From: Tetrahymena elliotti 4EA
Lineage: Eukaryota; Ciliophora; Oligohymenophorea; Hymenostomatida; Tetrahymenidae
Length of the DNA: 64,000 nt
Reading direction: 5' to 3'
NCBI GenBank assembly: GCA_000231825.2
Contig: JH720305.1
Coordinates: 97,949 to 161,948, forward strand
The translations under genes and the position numbers were made by a program. The notes under the pieces are model-generated. The model was not told where the DNA came from. It did not search any database and saw only the letters and a list, made by a program, of their open reading frames with translations. Below, in pieces: positions 26,135 through 37,139 of the stretch. The first letter of the stretch is position 1; each line of letters starts with the position of its first letter.

Positions 26135-27300
26135 TTTGATAGTGATTTCAAAAAAAACGAATAATACAATTAAACAAACTTAATTTATATATTAAATACG
26201 ATCACTAAATAAAAAAGAAATAAAAATTATTAATGAAATCTTCATTTATTGAATTATAGAAGAAGACATCCCAGTTTCTATTGATTAATTCATGTACTGT
26301 TTTTATTTGTATTTTAACAAAATTTTAAATGAAACTAAATTTATTACTTTTGATTCAGTGAAACATTATTTATGTTAAAATATATGCATAATAAATACAT
26401 TCGTATTCTTTTTGAGCTGCTATATTAATTTTGAGTGGTGTATATTAATTTGCATACAGTGGGCTATATCTCATTACAAACTGTCTTTATTAATGCAGAC
26501 AGCAACATAAACAAAGAACGTTTTTGGATGCATGAAAAAGATTATTTTAATAGCAAGAACTCAAAGAAATAAAGTTTATTAAATAAAAGTAATTCCTTAT
26601 TAAATGAAATGAATTTAAAATTTAATTTATGGAAGCAAATTTTATTAGGTCAATAAAAACTTTAGAAAGAAAAAGAATTAAATAAAAACAAACAACCTTG
26701 TATGATCAAGGCTAAATAATGATGCATTAAAACAGACAACGACAAATAAAAAAAAATCTGTAATAATAATTCATACAAAATTTTATCAGCAATCAATTAT
26801 TTCCTATCTATACTAAAAAAATAAATAACAATCGATTAATTAATTAATAATAATTGGTTTTGTCAAGTCAAATCATGTCATTTTCTTTTCTGATATTAAT
26901 TTATTTGTTTTTTGACTTCTTTCTATTAAATTTTTTCGTAGAAAATCAATCATCATCATCATACTAAGGACTTATTAATTTATTTATCAGATTTAATCTT
27001 AACTCCTAATGAGCAGGATTGATTGATTGATTAATAATCATTAAATTAATACTGATTTAAATCACAGTTGATTTTGTGCATTATTAACTTTAAGAAGAAA
27101 CTACTCATTCAGATTTGTTTATAATTAAAAACTATATTAAAAAAAGAAAAAAATTTAATAAAAAATCTAACACAATTCTAGTGACTTTCTCTGATAACTT
27201 ATTGATTTCTTTTCTATAGACCTATAAAAAGAAGAAAAACAACAAGAAAATTTCATAACTCAACTGACTGATTAATAACTGACTAATTCACTAAGAAAGG
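26135..27300. other. Intergenic, no gene recognised
   Basis: AT-rich spacer with minor simple repeats (GATTGATTGATT near 27017, ATCATCATCATC near 26948). No gene or RNA recognised. Confidence 0.55.
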
Positions 27301-28536
27301 ATGGAGGATTTTGAGATAGTTCGCTCAGATGGCGAAATTTTAAAGTAAACAGAAACTTTACTTGAAAAGATTAAGTAAGAATAGGAAGTTCAAAAAAAGA
27401 ATATGACTTAAGAGATGTGCGTGCTCATTGAAGAAATGGACAGTCTCTTGAAGGAAAAGAGTGACTCTGAGAGAAACTACAATGCCACCAAACGCAAAAT
27501 GGAGAAGAGACTTCTTGACTGCTAAGAAATCATTGATACCTTACAAAAAGATCTCAAAGCTAGTGAGAGATAGCTTCAAAAGGCTAGAGGAGATCTCAGA
27601 GGTGCTTAGGATAAATGTAAATCTGTAGAAGATAAATATGTAGAGTTGCAATAGAATATTGAAGCTAGCAAAAAGGAAAGCTTGCAACTTACCAAAAAAA
27701 TCAATGAGTTGAACTTGCTGATTGAGTAAAAGAATAAAAAACATACTGAGCTCGAAAAGCTTTACACTGAAGAACGTAATAAGAATGATGTAAACTCCTA
27801 CTTAAAGGACTACGTTGAATTCTTAGAAAGTGAAATACAACTTGAAAAAAAGCGTAAGGAATCTATTGAATTCAAAGACAAAGTTATTCAATAATTAAAC
27901 TAAGACAATGCTGCTGTAGTAGCTGAGTTGAATGAAAAGGTAGCCTAATAATAGAAGGAAATTGAATCTCTTAAAGCTATTATCTAAAAGAAGGATCAAA
28001 CTATTATTGAAGACTTGTCTACAATTATGAAGTAGCAGATCAAGATCAATATCTTAAATGGTTCATTAAATAAGCCAAAGTAGTTAGCCATCTGCGAAAA
28101 TGATTCTGGTGTTAGTTCAACTAACTCGTCTTAAATTAGTGACAAGCAAAACGAAGTAGAGGTAGGTGCAGATGAAAAGGACTAACCTAATGTAGATGAT
28201 GAAGAATGTATCAGTTCTTAACCTTATGTTTTACCTTCTAAGAAGCTTGTTCTCATAAATGATGCTTCAAGTGCTACTAACTTCATTTCTTGCATGACAG
28301 GCTTGGAGGACTAAATCCAAAAACTTAAAAAAGAAATTGAAAGCTGGGAAAAGCTATTTAAAACAATCGATATTGACACCTACTTGATCTAAATCGAGAA
28401 CCAAGTAGATGAACTCCACAAGGAGAACATCTATGAAAGCAGAAACTCCATCTTAAAGAAGCAACTAGAACTTACCCTCAGAGGAATAAGACAGTTATGT
28501 GACTACCATTACATTGATATGGAGTACAAAATCTGA
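27301..28536 (+). CDS. Coiled-coil protein, function unknown
   Basis: A 411-aa single-exon protein, ATG 27301 and TGA 28534. Residues about 10-250 form a long charged coiled coil (many Lys/Glu/Gln; for example LRGAQDKCKSVEDKYVELQQ). A Ser/Asp/Glu-rich linker covers about 260-310, and a second helical region runs from about 330 to the end, closing with RGIRQLCDYHYIDMEYKI. No signal peptide, TM or catalytic motif. Base composition is less AT-rich than the flanks, as in expressed genes of this window. Resembles cytoskeletal or basal-body coiled-coil proteins only in general composition. Confidence 0.85.
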
Positions 28537-30442
28537 AGTAATCAAACTCTTTACTTAAAAAATCAACATCTAACCGAATAAGTGATTGATTGATTAAAAA
28601 CCTACTTAATTATATACCTTACTTCCTTTTTTTAATAACCAAATAGTTTGAAAAGAAAATATTCACCTTTTGATTATTTTCATGATTATATAAATACTTC
28701 TATTATTTTTTACTTTACTACCTCTTTGACAATATCTAACTACTTTATATTAAGAAATACTACTACAAATTCCCCATGATAACAAAGAAGCTTCTTTATT
28801 GTTCTTTCCAAAAAAGAAGTATTATTTGATTGAAGATTGACTAACTGAAAAACAGACATTCATAGCTCATAGCAACAAAGCAAGCAAGCAAGCAAGAAAA
28901 AAAATAACAAACTAGCAAAATCAGAGTCATGATTTTAATAATTACTAGTAGTACAAACTTCTACTCATCAAAAGGTAATAAGGTTTGAAAATATCAACTA
29001 TCAATCAAAACATATTTAAAGTCTAAAAAAACTGTCTTCATTTTTTTAATTCCGTATATAAGACTGCATATTTCTATATAAATGCTTTTTCATACATTTT
29101 TGCATAGCAAATCATTTCTCCCTCCCCTCACATTAATTCTTATAATCTAAAAAATCATCAATTCTCAATCAAAAAGAAGAGATAAATTTTTTATTTTTCA
29201 CCAAACATTTTTTGTTTCATAAGATAAATTTAATCTAAAATAAATCTAATCAATTACAAGCAATTTTGTGATAATAATTTTTAATCTTTATTGATGAAAA
29301 ATTTCAAAATAAACTGAAATTAATTTTTCCTGATAAAATTCTTTTATTTTTAAAAAAATTATCACATTTTTTGTGTTATTCTTTTAAATGAATGTTGTTT
29401 ATTTACAAAATATTTTTTACATCAAATTTAATTCTCTTAAAATCACAAAATACTCAAATAATTTTTTTACTTACAAATTTTAAGAATATTGCATCAAAAG
29501 TAAATTAATATATTTAGAAGAAGTATCTAAAAAAATTGAATCTTTACTTTCTAAATTCACAAATTATAAAAAGTAATTATTATGCAATCATTATTAATTA
29601 TTTAACTCATGTAGTCATATTTTTGAATATTTTTGTAATTACTCTAGTAAAATTTAAAATATTAATACTTCATACTTTAGCTTTAAAAGAATCAAATATT
29701 TATGTACTTTCATTAAATAGAATTAAATAATCAAATTTCCTTTTATTAATTATTCTTTTAAATGTTGAGTTAAAACTATTAATTACATAAAATGTAATAC
29801 AAACATTTATATATTTTATAACTTTAAACAATTTAAGAATATTATCAAAATCGAATAAAATATTATTGAGAAACTAAACCCACTTAAAAATATAAATTGT
29901 AATTTGAACAAAAGCAAGCATTCTTGATTTTATAGCTTTCATATTATATTTATAAATTTTTTTACAATATTGAGTAGAAAAAAATTACTATTTATTTATT
30001 GATTTATTATAATTTTTTTTCAATTTACATCAAAATTTATCAAATTTTTTAGAAAAAGAGATTCTTTACTTTTCTATACTACAATCTGAATATAATTAAT
30101 TTATTTATTAAAGTTACTGACTTTTTAAAATCAATTTAAAAATTTTAGTTCTTAATACCATAAAAAATAGATTGATAAAGGAAGCAAAATGTTAATTTTA
30201 AAAACACTAATATGGTTTTAAAAATAATATTTTTTTAAATACATAGAAATGCTAGGAGAAATAGATAAACTTATATAAATGAATGGATAGTGAGTCATGA
30301 TTTTTTGAAAAAAAAATAAGAAAAACGTATAGCCTGAAAAATACATACATTTTTTAATTAATTCTATTGGAGATGCAAATTAATATTTAAGAAACGAGAT
30401 CAAATCAAACAAAAGAAATACATTGAAACTCAAAAACTAATT
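28537..30442. other. Intergenic, no gene recognised
   Basis: About 1.9 kb. An AAGC tetranucleotide tract lies at about 28877-28896 and a C-rich patch (CCCTCCCCTC) near 29123. The remainder is extremely AT-rich; short open frames here, such as 29536-29730, have no protein-like features. Confidence 0.55.
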
Positions 30443-32426
30443 ATGATGAAAAAGAGTATTTATATAGTTCTGTTGATTTCACTCTTCATTTCATAATGCT
30501 ATTGTATTAAGTTAAAAAATCGTTAAGAAGCTCCTGTTGTGGGTACTACTCCTGAATAGGCTGAAGAGTAGGAAGAATTAAGAAAGTAAAAAGAAGAGGA
30601 GGCTGCAAAATTAAGAGAAGAACTGAAATCTGTCATTGATGAAGATAAAATGAAAGAAATCATGGCTACTGAGCTTGAACCTATTCATCAACAATTATAA
30701 GAATAAAGCTCCAAGTTAGATGATAGTGTTAAAGAAATCACTAAAGATGTACACAAATAAATGTAAAAGATGTCAAAAGAATTAACAAAAAATGTTGATA
30801 AAATGGCTAGACATTTAAGTAAAAAGATGAATGATGTTAAAGAAATTGTTGAAGAAAGCTAAGAATCTAATTAATAATTGACAATCATTATTTTGGAATC
30901 ATAGTTAGAGGATTTAAAAAATGAAAAAATTATTTTAGAGGAAGATATTGAAAAGCTTAAACAAGAACTCCCCTAAATATCTTCAGTATGTGAATAATAT
31001 TATAGTTGTAATGAATGTGCTAAAGATTCTAAATGCGGTTGGTGTAATATGGAATAAAAGTGTGTAGAGGGAGATAATATTGGTCCACTTTATATCACCT
31101 GTAATTTTTATAATTATAATTATTGTGCTGGCGCTGAATGCTCTGCCTTCACTGATTGCAACGTAATAATAAAATCAAATTAATTAAGTTTACATTACTG
31201 TTTTTAATAGATTTTAAATCAGTCGTTTTTATTTTTACTCATATTTTTCAAGGATTTTTTAAGCAAAAATATCATAGATAGCATAATTAATGAAACTATT
31301 TTTAAAATTAATAGAGCTGTTTGAGTAACTTAAATTGTGGTTGGTGTAATGACAAAAAAAGATTTATTGAAGGATGTATTTCAAGTGACAATCATGGATG
31401 CCCTGTTGATGGTTGGTATCATTAAGAAAACGAAGAATTAAATATCTGTCCAAGCAAAAAGGCCTTCTTAGATAATGAAAACAAGAAATTGACTCCTGAT
31501 CAATTAGAAGAAAAAGCAGATGATAAAGAATTGCAAGAATTAATTGATGATGAAATTGAATAGGCAAAAGAAGAAAGAGAAAAAGATCTAGAAAACTAAA
31601 CCCCAACTGAAAAATAAATTATTTTTAAGAAGGTAAAGATTTATATAAACATAATATCAAATGATGGTTAGTTAATTTATGAATTCATTTTTATTTCCAA
31701 AAGAAACAAAAACAACTTGAACAAAAAGAGAAAAGACTTGCTAAAGTTAAAGAAACTATTAAAGATATCGAATCCAGGATAGAAGAGATTAGAAAGAAAT
31801 TTGAAGAATAAAAGAAAGCTGATTAAGAAGAAGACTCCAAGCTTCCTGACCTTAAATCTCCTGAAGAATTCTTTGATTCATTTGAAGATAGTGATAAAAA
31901 GAAGTCAGATGGTGAAAATGATGGAGAAGAATCAGATGATATCAAAGAAGAAGAAAGGGGTGAAGAAGAAGGTGAAAAAGAGGAAGAGGAAGAGGAAGAA
32001 GAAGAAGAAGAAACAAGTGAAGTAACCTCCACAGAAGAAAGAGAGGGAGAAGAGAAAGAAAATGAAGATGAAGACTCAGAAAAAGATGAAGAAGACAAAG
32101 AAGAGACAGATGATTCTGAAAAAGAAGAGTAAAGTGAAACAGAAGAACCTAAAGAAGAAGAAGAAGAAAAAAAAGAGTCAGAAGATGATGAAGAAGATAA
32201 AACAGATGATTCAGACAAAACAACAAAAATAGATATTGAAAATGCTGATGAAGATTCAAACATATCTGATTTGTTGTCAATTGTCTAATTAGATAAGACA
32301 AAAATAATTACAAAGACAAACAAAAAGCATAATACTAGTACAAAATAAAAAAGAACTGTAATCAAAAGAAAACTTCAAATAAACAAAAAATCTAATTAAA
32401 AAAAGGGATATTTTGCTTTCTTATGA
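30443..32426 (+). CDS. Secreted coiled-coil protein with PSI-type cysteine motifs and acidic tail
   Basis: A 586-aa protein from three exons: 30443-31162, 31315-31632, 31704-32426. Signal peptide (MMKKSIYIVLLISLFISQCY), then a coiled coil of about residues 30-180. Two plexin-like (PSI) cysteine motifs follow: CNECAKDSKCGWCNMEQKC (about 190-210) and CLSNLNCGWCNDKK (about 242-255). A second Glu/Lys helix leads into a strongly acidic stretch of about 120 residues dominated by Glu and Asp, then a basic C terminus ending KKGYFAFL. No TM segment. It could be a luminal or secretory-granule protein with cation-binding capacity (inference). The acidic tract comes from a purine-only DNA stretch, which creates a spurious polySer frame on the other strand. 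Confidence 0.85.
31924..32215 (+). repeat. Purine-rich GAA/GAG low-complexity tract
   Basis: Almost pure purine strand encoding the Glu/Asp/Lys tail of the PSI-type protein. Confidence 0.7.
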
Positions 32427-32961
32427 GTGGTTTAATTGTAGCATCGCATCTACCTACTCATTACTAAAATTTAAACTGAATACTTTTATTTATGTTTTTG
32501 ATGTATATTTGCTATTAATTATTTTAATCAATTTACCAACTAATTTATTTCTTTCAAGTAAAAATTTTTGATATCACAATACATGTTAAATGAATTTATT
32601 AATTAGTTTGTTTAAAACAAATTTTAATTTTAAATATATTAGAATATTCAAAATATTTGAAAAAAAGGTTTTTTGTATGAAAAATATTTTAGAAAATTGC
32701 AAATTGCTAAAAGTGTTTAATTATTTTAAATGAATGATAGGCTTTTTGTAAAATTAATATTTAATCATTTACAATAATCGCTTAAAATAAATGTATCTAC
32801 AAAGGTTTAGCTTTACTGTTTTAATAATTATTGATTTAATAAAAAATATAGTCTTCTTCTATCCATAAAATCTAGTTATTACTTTATAAAATAATTATAT
32901 TTCTTTCATTTAGCAAGTAAGCTAGCTATAAAAACAGCCAACAAGCAGAATCAATCTTCTG
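32427..32961. other. Intergenic between convergent genes
   Basis: AT-rich 3' flanks of two convergent genes; nothing else recognised. Confidence 0.55.
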
Positions 32962-33156
32962 TCATTCGTGCTTAGTTTTATTCTTTTTAATCATATCATC
33001 GATTTGGGTACTGAAGCTATTAGATGGCTTAAAAAGTGAAGGGAGAGTCAATAAAATCCAAACTGCAAAAATAAATATGTGGAATAGGATTAATCCATAG
33101 ATACCAGTTCTGAGATTACCCTTAATGGTATCTGGCAAGAAATCGAAGTTATCCAT
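32962..33156 (-). CDS. Small single-span membrane protein, 64 aa
   Basis: Complete short frame, ATG 33156 to TGA 32964-32962. N-terminal MDNFDFLPDTIKGNLRTG, one strong hydrophobic helix (about residues 19-41, GLILFHIFIFAVWILLTLP) and a polar basic tail (DDMIKKNKTKHE). Protein-like composition and a true TGA stop favour a real gene over chance. I do not recognise the family; small subunits of membrane complexes have this shape, but that is only analogy. Confidence 0.6.
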   Translation of the reverse strand: MDNFDFLPDTIKGNLRTGIYGLILFHIFIFAVWILLTLPSLFKPSNSFSTQIDDMIKKNKTKHE

Positions 33157-33791
33157 TTGTTTACTTATTTATTAAAGGTAGTTTACTTTTTCTTTTTACG
33201 AGATATTTATCTTTTAATTAATTTTTATTAATATTTTTGGTATTTTAGTAAGTAAATAATGTTTGTTAATTGAGATATATATCTTTTTCTACTTATGATG
33301 GAGATCAATCAATTCGTTTAAAATGCATACAATTTATACACGCTTTCAATTTTTCATGTTGAAAATTTGCTTGAAATGAAAAATGATAAAATTTCTATTT
33401 AAGAAATTTTTAAATTAATCTTTGTATGTTCTTTAGTTTCTTCTATAGAAGGTTGTGACCTCATATTCTGTTTAAAATGTATAAAAAATGCATAGTTAAA
33501 AAAGAAAATACTAGATTTAAGAATAAATATTAGTCTTAGGAAATTTGTTGTGAAAATACTCCAAAAATAGAATACCAAAGGAGCAATTTTAGCAGGTGCT
33601 GTTAAAAAAACCTTAGAAAATTACAATTTTTAAAGCAAAAGAGAAAAGATTTTGATTTGAAAGATTTTAGAAGCATTCTATTTTAGACATATAAAAATAA
33701 AGCAAGATCAGTCAGTCACTCATAATTAATAAATTAATATTTGTAATTTTAAATCATAATATAATAATAAGCATAGGTTTACTTAATAGTT
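33157..33791. other. Divergent intergenic region
   Basis: Spacer between the divergent 64-aa membrane gene and the Fe-S ATPase gene; it should hold both promoters. No distinct element recognised. Confidence 0.5.
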
Positions 33792-35540
33792 ATGGATACA
33801 GAAAGAATTGTCCCTGAAGGAGCTCCTGAATCTTGTCCTGGAGTTAAATCCTAATAAGCAGGAAAGGTAGAGCCTTGCTCTGGATGTCCTCACCAACCTA
33901 ATTGCGCTTTGGGAAATCCTAATTTGGATGGTAGAATCATTCCTGAAGAAGCCCCATCTTAATGTCCAGGTACTCAATCTGAATTAGCAGGTCACACAGT
34001 TGTATGTTCAGGATGCCCTCACTAGCCTAATTGCGCTTCTAAGGCTTTGAATGTTCACTATAAATTAGTTCCTGATAATGCACCATCTCAATGTCCTGGC
34101 ACTTTATCTTAAAATGCTGGAAAAGTCGATGGTTGCTCAGGATGCCCTAATTAATAAAAATGTAATTCTGGAGAATAAAGCACAATTTAAGAGCATAAGA
34201 AGTTAGTTCCTGACAATGCCCCATAAAATTGTCCAGGAGTTGACTCTAAAGAAGCTGGCAAAACAGATGTTTGTACATCCTGCCCTCATTAACCTAATTG
34301 CGCTTTGGGTAAGCTCGGAGTTCATGGCAAAGTAGTCCCTGTTGATGCTCCTGAATAATGTCCAGGAACTTAAGCTTAAAATGCTGGTAAAACCCCTGTA
34401 TGCTCAGGATGTCCTCATCAACCTGAATGTGCAGCTGGAAAATAAGCAAACATAACAGCTGATAAGAAAATTGTCCCTACAAATGCTAATACTGGTTGTG
34501 TAGGAACTTAATCATAATAAGCTGGAACTGCTTCTTCATGCGATGGTTGCCCTAATAAATCAAAATGTTCTAGTTAAAATACAGAAGAAAGTAAGATGGT
34601 TCCAGAAAATGCAAATGAAGGATGTCCTGGAACATAAAATTCAGAAGCTGGTAAGATGTCTGCCTGCTAAGGATGCCCCAACTAATAAATTTGTGCATCT
34701 GGAAAGGCAAACGAACCTGATCCAGCTCTTAAAGACGTAGAAAGAAGAATGAAATCTGTTAAGCATAAAATTCTTGTTCTTTCTGGTAAAGGAGGTGTTG
34801 GTAAGAGTACTGTTTCTTCTTAACTCGCTTTCCAATTAGCAAATCTTGGCTATGAAGTCGGTTTGTTAGATATTGATATTTGTGGTCCTTCAATCCCTAG
34901 AATGTTGGGATTACTTGATCATGAAGTCCATAATAGTGCTGATGGTTGGAGCCCTGTTTATGTTGAAGATAATTTAGGTGTTATGTCTATTGGATTTTTA
35001 TTAGGTAATCAAGATGATGCAGTTATCTGGAGAGGTCCTCGTAAGAATGGTTTGATTAAACAATTTTTAACTGATGTTAATTGGGGTGATTTGGATTATC
35101 TTATTATTGATACTCCTCCTGGAACTACTGATGAACACATCAGTTGCGTTTAATATTTGTAACCTGGTGAGGCTGATGGTGCTATTGTAGTTACAACTCC
35201 TCAAGAAGTTAGTCTTTAGGATGTCAGAAAAGAATTAAGTTTCTGCTAAAAGACTAAAACTAACATTCTTGGTGTTGTAGAAAATATGAGTGGTTTCATC
35301 TGTCCTGGCTGCAAGTGTGAAAGCTAGATTTTCCCTCCAGTTACTGGTGGTGCTGCTAAAATGTGCGAAGATTATAATATTGAACTCTTAGGAAAAGTAC
35401 CTCTTGAACCTAAGGTCTTAATTTGCACCGAAAAGGGTAAATCAATTGTCAAAGAACACCCTGATTCAGTTGCAGCTAAGGTCTATTAACATATTGCTGA
35501 AAAAGTAACTCAAACATTAAAGGCTGAATTACCAAAGTGA
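33792..35540 (+). CDS. NBP35: Cytosolic Fe-S scaffold ATPase (Nbp35/NUBP1 type) with seven N-terminal cluster motifs
   Basis: A 582-aa single-exon protein, ATG 33792 and TGA 35538. From residue 332 it is a standard Nbp35 P-loop ATPase: Walker A GKGGVGKS (332-339), [22 protein letters not shown]-like [25 protein letters not shown] and the bridging CxxC pair Cys504/Cys507. Such proteins, usually about 320-350 aa, assemble transient 4Fe-4S clusters with Cfd1 for cytosolic and nuclear proteins. Here the N-terminal cluster motif Cx13Cx2Cx5C, single in known homologs, occurs seven times, with Cys at 15/29/32/38, 58/72/75/81, 101/115/118/124, 147/161/164/170, 190/204/207/213, 236/250/253/259 and 278/292/295/301. 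The last copy is most like the canonical one (CQGCPNQ, CASG). All 28 Cys are intact. Many Gln codons are TAA/TAG. Confidence 0.95.
33810..34694 (+). repeat. Seven in-frame repeats encoding Cx13Cx2Cx5C Fe-S motifs
   Basis: Repeat units of 42-46 codons (last one truncated by the ATPase domain) start at about 33810, 33939, 34068, 34206, 34335, 34473 and 34599. Each opens with VP(D/E)NAP-like sequence and contains CPG (CVG in unit six), AG(K/H/T), C(S/T/D/Q)xCP and a final Cys. Units differ clearly at DNA level, so the expansion is not recent and the cysteines appear conserved. Confidence 0.92.
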
Positions 35541-37139
35541 TTAATTACTATTTATGCTTTCAATTTATTTCAGGAATTACTTAGATATTTATATGAATTC
35601 TATTTGTGTATGTATGTATATCATTTATTCATCCAAAATAAATTCAAAAGATTTCTTAAACTAATTTTCAAAGGAAATTAGAATTTTTGTGTTTTTAAAT
35701 CTTGATTTAAATAAAACTTTTTTAAGTTGTTGTTTTGCAAAATATTTTATTCAATTAACTTTAATTTTTACACTGGAATTACTTATCCAAATTTTCAGAA
35801 AAGAATATATTGAATAATAAATAAGTCAAATACTCTTAAGAAGCTAAGATCTACTTACTTCTTTTAGTTTGTTAGTTAAATTATTTCGGTAGAATTGCCA
35901 AAAGATTCCTATTTGTTAATACAATTTATAATTTATTTTGTGAACTCTTTCTTAAATGGGAAATTGAATTCTATTTTTTTATTCATTTATAATATTCATT
36001 CAGCCAAAATTAACTTTATAATTTTAAAACTAACCTTTTAACCTAGAATTTTGTTTAAATATTAGTTCACTTGAGAGTTACTCAAAATTTTTTGATTTGG
36101 TAGCTTTTCAAAAATATTTTATTGAAAGAAATTAAAAATACATTTATTTATTTACAAAATCATTCTTTTTTTTTCTTTCAAAAAACTCAAAGAATTTTAT
36201 TTAATAAAATTCTTCTTCAGAAAAAATAGAGATAATTTAGTTAATATCATAAATTCTTTTGCAACTAAAATCTACGAACAGAATTACCAAAGGGTGATTG
36301 ATTATTTTTATAAAAATGATATTCTGAAACAACTTTGTGATTTCTACTCAATGACTATAGAATTTTTAAAAAACTAAACGAAGAAATTCCAAATTAAAAT
36401 TTACACTTATTAGAATAATTTATCTTCTTACTTCTCAACTTAAGGTGTACTACTGACTGAGTTTTTATCATCATAACTGAAAACCAAATTAAGGTCTACT
36501 AAAAAATAAATCTGTTTTTTAATCTAAAATATTTTAACAAAAATGAAGCAAAAATAGAAAATTTGAGATAAATATCAAACTTTTAAAGTGAAATATGCAA
36601 AATAAATTTTTTAAAGTGTCTAAATAAGAATTAATTACAAAATGATCAGTTTTTAATAGAAAATTAGAAAGAGTATTTCAGCAAAAGAAGAATAAATTAA
36701 TTAAACGAAAGTAGACTCTATTGAATAAACCTTGACATTATTGATTTATTTGTTATGAATTATAATTAATGTTGTTTATTGAGTAAATCGAAGCTAACAA
36801 TTTTGGAAAAATATGGAAAAATTAAGTAGAAAATTCACATATTTTGTGTAAAAATTGTAAATAATCGCAGACAGATAGAAACAAACCAATTTTATTATTA
36901 AAAAGGAGACATTGATATTTGGTAAACATATTTTATTTAATGATTTGTTTGTTTTTATTTGATGCTATTATAAGGGTAAATTTAAAAGTCATCGATTAAA
37001 TATTCTTTTAATAAATAGATATATAGTAAAATTTGCATTTATTAAAAATTTTAAGAAGCTAATTTAAGCACCGAAAAGGGACAAATTTCATTTTTCAATA
37101 GCAATAGTCAAACAAAATTAAAAGCATATAAGCTATTTT
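35541..37139. other. Intergenic, no gene recognised
   Basis: About 1.6 kb of AT-rich DNA; I found no coding frame with protein-like composition, no tRNA and no long repeat. The ELP2 promoter should lie at its right end. Confidence 0.55.

Noticed and set aside
29536..29730. 64-aa plus-strand frame
   Set aside because: No ATG at its 5' end, hydrophobic AT-coded composition, in an otherwise empty spacer.
31823..32263. 146-aa minus-strand frame rich in serine
   Set aside because: Mirror of the purine-only acidic-tail coding tract of the plus-strand PSI-type gene; no independent evidence of coding.
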